A DNA stretch of 58,431 nucleotides from Polyangium fumosum (GTDB lineage: Bacteria; Myxococcota_A; Polyangia; Polyangiales; Polyangiaceae). The stretch spans positions 1 through 58,431 of the forward strand of contig NZ_SSMQ01000078.1 in assembly GCF_005144585.1 (NCBI RefSeq). Direction: 5' to 3'. Below are positions 1 to 7,463 of this stretch, piece after piece (position 1 is the first letter of the stretch; every line of letters starts with the position of its first letter). The notes beneath the pieces were generated by a model, which was not told the DNA's origin, did not search any database, and saw nothing but the letters and a program-made list of their open reading frames with translations. A program made the translations under genes and the position numbers.

Positions 1-96
1 GGAATCCGCTGGAGGTTCAGTGTCCAGCACGCTCGCAAGAAGATGGGGCACGCATACCCACAGCCAGCGCATCCCGCGCTGCCCGTCGCAGCGTGA
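1..96 (+). CDS. possible 3' end of a gene cut by the window edge
   Basis: Frame 1 is open from the first base to a TGA at 94-96 and gives 31 residues, including RWRFSVQHARKKMGHAYP. The basic and aromatic character would suit the C-terminus of a DNA-acting protein such as a transposase, but the fragment is too short to assign and no terminal inverted repeat is visible beside it. An open frame this short is common by chance in G+C-rich DNA, so this is only a possibility. Confidence 0.2.
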   Translation, partial: GIRWRFSVQHARKKMGHAYPQPAHPALPVAA

Positions 97-149
97 AACA
101 GTCAAGACCCCTGTGTCGAGGAACTAGGGGGCGGGAGCGTCAGCGGGAC

Positions 150-689
150 TCACGCGAGCGCGAGCGTGTTCAGGTGCTTCCGGGCGAGGTGCAGGCGGCT
201 GTAGACGGTTTTCGCGTTGAGGCCGAGCGAGGCAGCGATTTCCGTAATCGATTGGCCTTCCAGGTACGGCAGCACCGCGGCGCGGAGGCGGGAGCCGAGC
301 TTCGCCAGGAATCGCTTGAGTCGGAACATCCCGTACGTCGCCTGCAAGAGCGTGTCCGGCGACGTCCCGTCCTCCTGCTCGGGGAGATCCTCCGCGAAAC
401 CAACGAGGACCTCACGCTCGTAGCGAAGGCGCTTTCGGTAATTGCGGGCATGGTTGAGCCCGATCACCAAGAGCCACGGCCGGGCCTGCTCCGGCGTGAC
501 CAGGCACGAGAGGCGACGCCAGACCGTGAAGAAAATATCTTGGAGGACATCCTCCACGTCGCGGGGAGGGACCGCCTGGCGGAGAAGAAGGCGGCGCAGG
601 AAAGCGTGGTGTTCGAGGTAAAGACGGCCGAGCAAGGCGTGCGACGCCGAAAAGTTTGCCGGCGGAGGATGGACGAGTATCGTGACCAT
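150..689 (-). CDS. ECF-type RNA polymerase sigma factor
   Basis: The 179-residue product has the two conserved sigma-70 parts of an ECF factor. Region 2 lies around residues 20-95, with the core VEDVLQDIFFTVWRRL near 45-60 and an aromatic/basic stretch (NYRKRLRYERE) that would contact the -10 element. Region 4 is a helix-turn-helix around 140-172 (YLEGQSITEIAASLGLNAKT, then VYSRLHLARKHL). It would direct RNA polymerase to a small regulon. The ATG at 689 was chosen because the 29 codons upstream, up to a possible start at 776, are Pro/Arg-rich and add nothing conserved. No anti-sigma gene lies next to it; the neighbour is a convergently unrelated S23-type gene. Confidence 0.85.
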   Translation of the reverse strand: MVTILVHPPPANFSASHALLGRLYLEHHAFLRRLLLRQAVPPRDVEDVLQDIFFTVWRRLSCLVTPEQARPWLLVIGLNHARNYRKRLRYEREVLVGFAEDLPEQEDGTSPDTLLQATYGMFRLKRFLAKLGSRLRAAVLPYLEGQSITEIAASLGLNAKTVYSRLHLARKHLNTLALA

Positions 690-884
690 TAGCTCATGGC
701 TCCGGGGACGACGGGGTTGTGGGTCAGACGCCGGTCGGTGTGGGTAGCACCGGCCGGCGTCGCTTGTTTGTCCCACGGACCGGGGGAAAACTCAACGCTA
801 AAAGTGGGGATTGGTTCGTTGCCGGAGAAGCCACGATCCGCCGGGAATGGTGCGAGAGGTGTTGGAATGGGGGCCTTGATCCTG

Positions 885-926
885 CCTCACCCCCAACCCC
901 TCTCCCGTTCCGGAAGAGGGGCGAGG
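885..926. terminator. hairpin / intergenic palindromic repeat after the S23-type gene
   Basis: CCCCTCT (897-903) pairs with AGAGGGG (915-921). An inner CCG/CGG stem and an outer CCTC/GAGG pair extend it. It begins a few bases beyond the stop codon of the minus-strand four-helix gene, where a terminator would sit, but there is no clear T run on that strand. Motifs of this style (CCTCACCCCCAACCCC...) occur as dispersed intergenic repeats in many bacteria. Confidence 0.5.
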
Positions 927-937
927 GAGGTTTCTTC

Positions 938-1267
938 TTACGAAGCGCGGCGGTAGACGAGGCGGGCGAGGGTGGCGATGATGTGGTTCATGCGGTCCAG
1001 CACGTCGGGATGGGGGCTTTCGATGTAGCGCATGGCCTGGGCGACTTGGACGCAGGCCATCACCTCTCGCGCCGATCCGAGGGCTGTGGAATAGCGCTGC
1101 CGTTTGTGTCCGGCGAGGCAACCCATGCCTTCCGCCACGTTCAGTGCCACGCTCTGCACGGCCCGCCTCATCTGCCGAGCCAGGTCTCTATCCTTCCGCT
1201 CAATCCGCTCTGCAATGCCTGCCGCGTCCCCTGCCATCATCAAAACGACATCATAAATCTTGAGCAT
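938..1267 (-). CDS. four-helix-bundle protein (S23 / 23S rRNA intervening-sequence protein family)
   Basis: This 109-residue protein has the usual length and hallmarks of the S23 four-helix-bundle family: an N-terminal helix with YDVVLMMA, then IERKDRDLARQMRRAVQSV, the signature ALNVAEGMG near residues 41-49, and a C-terminal helix DRMNHIIATLARLVYRR. Family members occur free-standing, inside 23S rRNA intervening sequences, and as the Avd accessory protein of diversity-generating retroelements. Their general role is nucleic-acid binding. No reverse transcriptase or variable/template repeat pair is visible here, so an Avd role is not supported. The ATG at 1267 gives the standard family N-terminus. 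A hexamer repeat lies about 210 bp upstream. Confidence 0.85.
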   Translation of the reverse strand: MLKIYDVVLMMAGDAAGIAERIERKDRDLARQMRRAVQSVALNVAEGMGCLAGHKRQRYSTALGSAREVMACVQVAQAMRYIESPHPDVLDRMNHIIATLARLVYRRAS

Positions 1268-1680
1268 AACGAACCCTCCGTCCGACGACCCATTCGCCGG
1301 GACCCTCGTCCCACACCGTCGCGCGGAGGCCTCTTCAAGGCTGCGCAGCACCGCGCGGAGTCGCCCGGAGCGCGAAGCGCGAGGACGACGAGCACGGCTT
1401 GGCCTTGAAGAGGCCGAGCACGACGGTAAGCTCGCCGTCCCCGAGCGGGATCCCCTGCATCCCGTTCCCCCTCGCACGTGCGCTTGCGCTTGCGTTTGCG
1501 TTTGCGCTTGCGTTTGCGTTTGCGCTTCCGCTTCCGCTCCCGCTCCCGCCCGCTTCCGCTTCCGCTCCCGCTTCCGCTCCAAGGCAAACGCTCCCTCGGA
1601 GGCCGCGCATGCTCCGGCTCCACGAACTTGCGATACTCGGCTGGCTCTGCCCGCGGGCTGCGGCTGGCGCTTGCGTGGTT
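1268..1680. other. 413-bp gene-free stretch holding a hexamer microsatellite
   Basis: No credible gene is seen between the AraC-type and S23-type genes. The stretch includes a GC-rich palindrome (GAGCGCG AA CGCG-like, near 1367-1382) and the hexamer repeat listed separately. Any promoter of the minus-strand S23 gene must lie here. Open frames across the stretch on both strands are low-complexity (Arg/Lys or Gly/Ser runs) and are products of the repeat. Confidence 0.6.
1481..1580. repeat. degenerate hexanucleotide microsatellite (GCTTGC/GTTTGC then GCTTCC/GCTCCC)
   Basis: About 16 consecutive 6-nt units read CGCTTG, CGTTTG, then CGCTTC, CGCTCC. The first half is the TTGCGY type and the second half the TTCCGC/TCCCGC type. 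The same CGCTCC-type units recur briefly at about 4247-4270 in another intergenic region. Such a tract is prone to slippage, and because 6 is a multiple of 3 it keeps all frames open, which explains the artificial Lys-Arg and Gly-Ser reading frames over it. Confidence 0.85.
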
Positions 1681-2751
1681 TCAGGAGCGCCGCAGCACCG
1701 ACGGCGTCCGGCCCGTGTGGCGCTTCAGGGCGCGGCGCAGCGAGCGCGCGTCCGACAAACCGATACGCTCGGCGATGTCGTCGAGATTGGCCCCAGGCCG
1801 CTGCAGGAGCTCCAGGGCCCGCTCGCACCGGACCTGCGAAAGGAGCGCGGAGAAGCGCGCCCCATCCTCGGCCAGGCGCCGCTGCAAGGTGCGGCCCGTC
1901 ATCCCCAGACTCTGCGCCACGCGGTCGAGCGACGCCTCCTCGCCGCGCCAGAGCGCCTCTTGCAGGCCCTGCCGCACCAGGGCCGTGAGATCCGCCCCGC
2001 CCCGCGCTTCGATCACCGCCTCGGCCTGCCGCTGCAGGAACGCCCAAAGGCCCGCGTCAGCGCTCAGATTGCGGAGATCGAGCACGGACGCGGGGAAGAC
2101 GATCTCCACGCGCGGCGCCCCGAAGCGTAGATCGCGCGTCCCCAGGAGCTCCACATGCGCGCTCGTGTCCGCGGGCGCGTGGTGTGGGAAGCTCACCTGG
2201 ATGGCCTTGATGGCCACGCCTGTGAAGCGTCGGAGCAGCACGATGCTGGCGCCCACGCCCGCCTCGACGAAGTGGCGTGACGCGGGCGGATCGTGTGAGG
2301 CGCCGGTGCGCGTCAGGTGGACCCGGTCTTGCTCGTCGATGAATTGCCAGAGACTCGCCGGCCCGGTGAGCAGACGGCGGCTGTAATCGGTCCCGACCGC
2401 CAGGGCCTCGCGAACATGGGTCACGCTCATCCCCAGCAAGCCGGGGAGGGACATCCAGCTTGGCTCGGCCTCGCGGGCGAGATGAATGCCGAGGTTATCG
2501 TCCTCGCTCCGCGCGCAGATCTCCTCCACGACCTTGTGCGCTCCCTCCTTCGGGACCCTGGCCGTGAGGTCGTCGACCGCGGGCCGGCGCACGCCGTGGC
2601 GTGCGCAGAGCGCCGTGAGGTCCCGCTCGGACCAGCCGGTGCGCGCCGCGTGCCGCAGGAAGGGCGAGAGCAGGGTGGCGGGGCAGGTCACTGCGGCGGG
2701 CCCTTGGACCCAGGATGCGTCCTGTCGCGATCTGTCCGCAGGTTGTCGCAT
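1681..2751 (-). CDS. AraC-family transcriptional regulator (arabinose-binding-like N-terminal domain)
   Basis: The 356-residue protein has the layout of the OruR/ArgR-like AraC subgroup. A long N-terminal effector domain occupies about residues 30-225. A C-terminal double helix-turn-helix spans about 245-350, with DRVAQSLGMTGRTLQRRLAE as the first HTH and LDDIAERIGLSDARSLRRAL, followed by HTGRTPS, as the second. It would act in the cytoplasm as a ligand-responsive regulator. It is divergent from the monooxygenase-like lipoprotein gene with only about 50 bp between them, so that gene is its likely target. A GATCAT/ATGATC inverted repeat lies in the shared spacer. Confidence 0.88.
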   Translation of the reverse strand: MRQPADRSRQDASWVQGPAAVTCPATLLSPFLRHAARTGWSERDLTALCARHGVRRPAVDDLTARVPKEGAHKVVEEICARSEDDNLGIHLAREAEPSWMSLPGLLGMSVTHVREALAVGTDYSRRLLTGPASLWQFIDEQDRVHLTRTGASHDPPASRHFVEAGVGASIVLLRRFTGVAIKAIQVSFPHHAPADTSAHVELLGTRDLRFGAPRVEIVFPASVLDLRNLSADAGLWAFLQRQAEAVIEARGGADLTALVRQGLQEALWRGEEASLDRVAQSLGMTGRTLQRRLAEDGARFSALLSQVRCERALELLQRPGANLDDIAERIGLSDARSLRRALKRHTGRTPSVLRRS

Positions 2752-2761
2752 GGGGTCCTTG

Positions 2762-2788
2762 GATCATGACACATCGCCGCGGATGATC
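2762..2788. promoter_or_regulatory. inverted repeat in divergent promoter region
   Basis: GATCAT at 2762-2767 and ATGATC at 2783-2788 form a 6-bp inverted repeat with a 15-bp centre, in the narrow spacer between the AraC-type gene and the divergent lipoprotein gene. Its position suits an operator or activator site, but six matching bases could be chance. Confidence 0.3.
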
Positions 2789-2805
2789 GCCACGTGGAGG
2801 ACATG

Positions 2806-4101
2806 ATGAAACGTCACAGCTTCGCAATCCCCTCGCTTCTCACGCTCGCCTGCTTCGCCGGCTGCGGCGATACCACCGAGGATCCACGAGGGACGCCGAT
2901 CACGACCGGGCCGACGTATTACAAGGACATCGCTCCGCTGGTGGCCGAGCAATGCGCCGGCTGCCATCAGGAGGGCAGAATCGGGCAGTTTTCGCTGCTC
3001 GACGCGTCGATGGCGGCGCAGATGGCGCAAGCGATGGCGGCGGCCACCAAGGCCCGCACCATGCCGCCGATGCCGGTGAACAACGATGGCTCGTGCAATA
3101 CATACAAGAACGCGCGGTGGCTGAGCGATGAGGAGATTTCCCTCTTCGAGCGCTGGGCGAGCGCGGGGGCGCCGCTGGGCGACGTGGCGGACGCGCCGCC
3201 GCCGCCCGTGGACGATAAACCCAAAATGACGGGAGAGGTGGCGGGGTTCGACCTCGGCGTGGACTACACGCCTCATCCGGCGGACGACCAGCCGGACGAT
3301 TACCGTTGCTTCATCGTGGATCCGGGGCTCGCCACGGACGCGTTCATCACGGGGTATGACATCCAGCCGGGGGACGCGCGGGTGGTGCACCACGTGGCGC
3401 TCTTCGCGCTGCCGAACGCGGAGATCGAGGCGGGCGCGGCGGCGCTGGACGCGGCGGAGGAGGGGCCGGGGTACACGTGTTTTGGCGGCCCAGGGGTCCC
3501 GGCTTCGGTGCTCGGGGCGTGGGCCCCCGGGACCGGCGCGACGCTGTTTCCGGCAGGGACGGGGATCCGTTATGTCGGTGGGAGGAAGCTCGTGGTGCAG
3601 ATGCACTACAACGTGCCGGCCACGGGCGGGCCGTTCACGGATCGGTCGACGATGAAGCTCCAGATCAGCAAGGATCCTGGGCTCACGCCGGCGCGTTTCC
3701 AGCCGATCCTGACGACCCAGATGTCGCTCCCGCCGGGGAATGCGCACGTGGAGGCCACGGCGGAGGTGCCGCTGTCGGCGCTGGCACAGAAACTCAACCT
3801 GCCTCCGTTCGAGGGGTTCAGGTTGTGGGGAATGCTCCCGCACATGCACCTGGCAGGGCGAACGCTGCGGTCGGAGGCGACGGCGCCGGGCGGGGCTTCG
3901 CAGTGCCTGATGGACGTGGATCGGTGGGATTTCCACTGGCAGGACGTGTGGTGGAACGAGACGCCCATCGATATCAGCGTGGAGAGCACGATCCGCCTGC
4001 GCTGCGGTTACGATACGCGGGGGCGGGTGCAGCCGACCGTGTACGGGGAGGGGACGAACGACGAGATGTGTCTGGGGGTGCTTTATGTGACGATGTACTG
4101 A
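2806..4101 (+). CDS. lipoprotein with c-type heme motif and copper type II monooxygenase-like domain
   Basis: The product (431 residues) starts with a lipoprotein signal peptide ending FAGC (Cys near 20). A single CxxCH heme motif (CAGCH, about 50-54) sits in a short cytochrome-like domain. The larger part resembles the ascorbate-dependent copper monooxygenase fold (PHM/DBH-like), with the paired histidines HHVALF (about 195-200), QMHYN (about 265) and MLPHMHLAGR (about 345), all typical of copper ligand sites. It would be anchored in the envelope; the substrate is unknown. Alternative starts are GTG 2794 and ATG 2803. ATG 2806 has the best spacing (5 nt) from GGAGG at 2796-2800. Divergent from the AraC-type regulator. 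Confidence 0.8.
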   Translation: MKRHSFAIPSLLTLACFAGCGDTTEDPRGTPITTGPTYYKDIAPLVAEQCAGCHQEGRIGQFSLLDASMAAQMAQAMAAATKARTMPPMPVNNDGSCNTYKNARWLSDEEISLFERWASAGAPLGDVADAPPPPVDDKPKMTGEVAGFDLGVDYTPHPADDQPDDYRCFIVDPGLATDAFITGYDIQPGDARVVHHVALFALPNAEIEAGAAALDAAEEGPGYTCFGGPGVPASVLGAWAPGTGATLFPAGTGIRYVGGRKLVVQMHYNVPATGGPFTDRSTMKLQISKDPGLTPARFQPILTTQMSLPPGNAHVEATAEVPLSALAQKLNLPPFEGFRLWGMLPHMHLAGRTLRSEATAPGGASQCLMDVDRWDFHWQDVWWNETPIDISVESTIRLRCGYDTRGRVQPTVYGEGTNDEMCLGVLYVTMY

Positions 4102-4306
4102 GAAGGGAGCGCCGCGCCAGGGCCTGCCAGAGCAGCAGACGGATCGGGCGAGGGCTGCGCACCCGATGGAGGACCCTGTGCAAAGAACCTGTCGATCGCG
4201 CCCTTCGTCCTGCCTTTCGCCTCCCGAGCGGTACACAATCCGATTTCGCTTGCCGCTCCCGCTCCCGCTCATTCCTTCCCTGCGAATGTCGCACACGCCG
4301 CCAACG

Positions 4307-5965
4307 TCAGCCGAGCACCGAGAGCACGATCGCCGAGGGGCGCGCTGGATCGTGATGCACCGTCTGGTCCGCGGGGACGAGCCGCGTCGCGGTGGCGAGC
4401 GGCTCGCCGCTGCCGGGATTGCGGGCGAAGCGCGGGTGCGCGCCGCTCGAGACCTGCAGGCGAATGCGGTGGCCGCGGCGGAAGCGGTGCGCGGTGGGCC
4501 AGAGCTCGACGGTGATCGCCAGTGTCCCGTCGGGCCTCGGCGCGGGACGGCCGGGGACGAGGCGCAGGATGCCGTCGCAGAGGTTCACGGATCGGCCGGA
4601 AGGATCGACGTCGCAAAGGCGGACGAAGAAATCGGTGTGCGCGAGGCTCGATTGCACGAAGAGCTCGGCTGATACGGGGCCGATCACCTCGATGTGGCGG
4701 TCGAGCGGGGGGGTCGTGTAGGTCAATACGTCGCGCCGCGCTTCGAGGGCGCGGTTGTCCTGGGGTCCGCTCTCTTCATTGAGCAGGGCGCCGCCCACGG
4801 ACGGGGTGGGGTCGGCGGGATCGTAGCGGTAATGGTCGGGCGGCGAGGCCGCGGGGGGATTCGGGGCGAGGCCGCGGTTCGGCTGGAGATGATAACGTTC
4901 GGTGCGGACGCCGGGCGGGGGCCAGCTCGGGTATTCACGCCATTCGTCCGCGCCCATCACGTAAATGCGCACGGGCGCCTCGCGCAAGCGGCTGCGATCG
5001 CCGAGCATGTGCGCGCGGAACCAGGCGAGCGACTCGCGAATGCTCTCCTTGAAGAGGGGCCTCGACGTATGGGACCAGGGGCCGATGGTGAGGTACGGCG
5101 TCTGGCCCGCCGCGACGAGCGCGGCGTAATCCCGGAGCTGCCAGGGCAGGAAGACATCGTAGAAGCCGCCGATGAAAAGCGCGGGCGCCGTCACCTCGGC
5201 CACGGCGGCGCTATGGTTCGCCGGCGTCCACCACGGATCGCCCGGGGCGTTGTGCTCGAGCCAGTCCTGGAAAAACCCGACCCGATGACCGAGGACCACC
5301 CGATCCGCCTCGGCGAGCGGCAGGTGCGCGAAGGCTCGTTTGAACGAGCGGCGCGCGGCGAGCCGGGCAAGAAGATGCTCGTGGAGAGGTTTTTCCTGGA
5401 TATGGACGAGGTGCGTCCAGCGGAGCATGGCATCCAGCGAGAAGGTCTCGCCGGGATATTTGAAGTCGCGGAAATTGGAGAGCGTGATCTGGGGCGACAT
5501 GGCCTTGAGCATGGAGCCCGCGTCGCGGGCGATCGCCCATTGCACGAAGCCGAGGTAGCTCGGTCCGAAGGTGGCGATCTCGCCCGAGAACCAGGGCTGC
5601 TCTTTCAGCCAGGCGAGGGTGGCGAGGCCGTCGTCCTTTTCGGTGCGGAAGGGGTCGAGCACGCCGCCGGAGCCGAAGGTGCCGCGGCAGCTCTGGACCA
5701 GGACCGAGAAGCCGCGTTCGGCGAAGGGCCGGCCGAGCATCACGCCGAGAGGGCCCGTGCGCCCATAGGGGGAGCGGACGAGGATGAGCGGGCGTTTTTT
5801 ATCGTCGCGCGGAGCATGCCGATCGGCGAGGAGGACCGTGCCGTCGGGCATGGGCACCCGGAGATCACGCTCCACGACGATGTCGCGCGTCTCGGCGGGC
5901 GGCAGGTCGAGGAGCCATTCGAGGAGGTGGCTCGGGAGTGTCTTGAGGTCGTTCACGTCTCTCAT
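4307..5965 (-). CDS. CocE/NonD family hydrolase
   Basis: The 552-residue protein matches the cocaine-esterase/X-Pro dipeptidyl-peptidase-like hydrolases. An alpha/beta-hydrolase core carries the nucleophile motif FGPSYLG and the dipeptidyl-peptidase-type RSPYGRTGP segment. The Asp is probably in GGFYDVF and the His in IGPWSH. A C-terminal jelly-roll domain follows (about 330-550, e.g. ISAELF-like strand, then RLQVSSGAHPRFARNPG). It would hydrolyse an ester or amide; the substrate cannot be told. No signal peptide is seen, so it is probably cytoplasmic. ATG 5965 was chosen; ATG 5998 would add 11 residues and neither has a strong ribosome-binding site. It is divergent from the arginine deiminase gene. 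Confidence 0.88.
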   Translation of the reverse strand: MRDVNDLKTLPSHLLEWLLDLPPAETRDIVVERDLRVPMPDGTVLLADRHAPRDDKKRPLILVRSPYGRTGPLGVMLGRPFAERGFSVLVQSCRGTFGSGGVLDPFRTEKDDGLATLAWLKEQPWFSGEIATFGPSYLGFVQWAIARDAGSMLKAMSPQITLSNFRDFKYPGETFSLDAMLRWTHLVHIQEKPLHEHLLARLAARRSFKRAFAHLPLAEADRVVLGHRVGFFQDWLEHNAPGDPWWTPANHSAAVAEVTAPALFIGGFYDVFLPWQLRDYAALVAAGQTPYLTIGPWSHTSRPLFKESIRESLAWFRAHMLGDRSRLREAPVRIYVMGADEWREYPSWPPPGVRTERYHLQPNRGLAPNPPAASPPDHYRYDPADPTPSVGGALLNEESGPQDNRALEARRDVLTYTTPPLDRHIEVIGPVSAELFVQSSLAHTDFFVRLCDVDPSGRSVNLCDGILRLVPGRPAPRPDGTLAITVELWPTAHRFRRGHRIRLQVSSGAHPRFARNPGSGEPLATATRLVPADQTVHHDPARPSAIVLSVLG

Positions 5966-6061
5966 GGAGACGCAGGGACGGGGAGAATGCAAGGCCATGG
6001 CTGGATTCGTTCGACGAGCCTCACGGGTAGGCTCGGTACGGCGCGTGCAACCCCCTCGGCC

Positions 6062-7384
6062 ATGCGAACACATCGCGCACCGATACGCGATTTCTCCAGG
6101 CGATGGGCGTTCACCGTGGCCGCAGCCGCGTCTTTGCTGCTCGGCGGACATCTCTCGCGCGCGGAGCCCGCGGGCGCCTACGCGCACTGGCACGAGGCCA
6201 CGCAGATCCTGGTGCATAGGCCCGGAGAGGAGGTGTTTCCAGGGCTCCTCCACCCCGCCGCGGCCTTGTTCGCGGATACCTTCAGCCTCGAGGGCGCGGC
6301 TCGGGAGCACCAGCAATTCGTGGCGACGCTGGAGACGCAAGGCGTGGACGAGGTGATCCACGTGGTCGACGTCCTGCTCGCCGGCACCGAGGATCCGGAT
6401 GGGGAGGCTCGCCGGGCGCTCGCGAATCTTGCGAAACGAATGACGACCCTGGACGTCTCCAGCCTCGGCCCCGCGGATCGAGAAGCACAGCGGGCCTATT
6501 TCGAAGAGACCGTCGCGAAGATGGCCCCCGGGACGCTGGTACGAATGGTCCTCGAGCGCCCCACCGTGGGATTGGGGTACGGCCAATGCGGGGCCACCGA
6601 GCCGCGCACCTGCATCGTGGCCGAGTATCGCCAGAACCCCTTGATGAACCTCTACTTCGCGCGGGATCAGATGGTGACCACGGCCCGCGGCGTGGTGCTC
6701 GGCCGGATGGCAAACCCGCAGCGGGCCGCGGAGCGCGAGGTCATGAAATTCGTCCTCGCCAAGATGGGCATCGAGCCCATCTACGAGATCAGCCCGGACG
6801 CACGCATGGAGGGAGGGGATTTCTTCCCGGCCGGCGAGCGCGCGTTCATTGGCCAGGGGCTGCGGACCAACGCGGCGGCGATCCGAGAAATGCTGGATCA
6901 CGATGTCTTCGGCGCGCCCGAGGTGATCGTCGTGAAGGACGCGTGGCAAGATCCCCGTGAAATGCACCTGGACACCTATTTCAACCTCCTCGACGCCGAT
7001 CTCGCCTTGCTCGTGGCCGATCGCGACGTGCCCGACTGCGACGTGCACCAGCACGTGAAATGCCTGAAGGCCGACGTGTGGACCCGCAACGCGCAGGGCA
7101 CCTACGACCTTGCACGCGAGAATGCAGACTTCGTGCGATTCCTAGGGGAGAAAGGGTTCCGCGTGATTCCCGTGTCCGTGGCGGATCAGGAGGCGTACGG
7201 AGTCAACGTCCTCACCATCGGCCCGCGGCGTATCGTCGGCGCAGACGGCGTCAGCGAGGCGTACAAGCGTGCCCTCGCCGCGTCCTCCGTGCAGGCAACC
7301 TGGGTGAGCTTCGACAACCTCAAGCGTGGTTATGGCTCCGCAGATTGCATCAGCCAGGTGCTCCGCCGGCGACCGCCGAAGTGA
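6062..7384 (+). CDS. arginine deiminase family protein with export signal
   Basis: The 440-residue protein carries the complete guanidino-hydrolase set of arginine deiminase: Asp202 in FARDQM, Glu250 in MEGGDFFP, GLRTN at 266-270, His302 and Asp304 in MHLDTYF, and nucleophile Cys429 in SADCISQ. It should convert arginine, or a related guanidine, to citrulline plus ammonia. Unlike usual cytosolic ArcA proteins it begins with a charged stretch including SRRWAF, then a hydrophobic segment (about 15-29) and a possible cleavage site near 33, so it is probably exported, perhaps by Tat. Two extra cysteine pairs (176/184 and 326/334) would suit disulfides. No arcB, arcC or arcD lies nearby. Confidence 0.85.
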   Translation: MRTHRAPIRDFSRRWAFTVAAAASLLLGGHLSRAEPAGAYAHWHEATQILVHRPGEEVFPGLLHPAAALFADTFSLEGAAREHQQFVATLETQGVDEVIHVVDVLLAGTEDPDGEARRALANLAKRMTTLDVSSLGPADREAQRAYFEETVAKMAPGTLVRMVLERPTVGLGYGQCGATEPRTCIVAEYRQNPLMNLYFARDQMVTTARGVVLGRMANPQRAAEREVMKFVLAKMGIEPIYEISPDARMEGGDFFPAGERAFIGQGLRTNAAAIREMLDHDVFGAPEVIVVKDAWQDPREMHLDTYFNLLDADLALLVADRDVPDCDVHQHVKCLKADVWTRNAQGTYDLARENADFVRFLGEKGFRVIPVSVADQEAYGVNVLTIGPRRIVGADGVSEAYKRALAASSVQATWVSFDNLKRGYGSADCISQVLRRRPPK

Positions 7385-7463
7385 CCGTGACGCGCGGCGC
7401 TTGCCAGCACGACCGTGTGCCCGAGCGCGGCGCGTGGGTGCTCGCGTTGCCTACCCCCCGCCC

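Noticed and set aside
938-1267. Avd protein of a diversity-generating retroelement
   Set aside because: The fold matches, but no reverse transcriptase or template/variable repeat pair is seen within the window.
1240-1623. Lys/Arg-alternating or Gly/Ser-alternating frames over the hexamer tract
   Set aside because: They are direct translations of a 6-nt microsatellite, not proteins.
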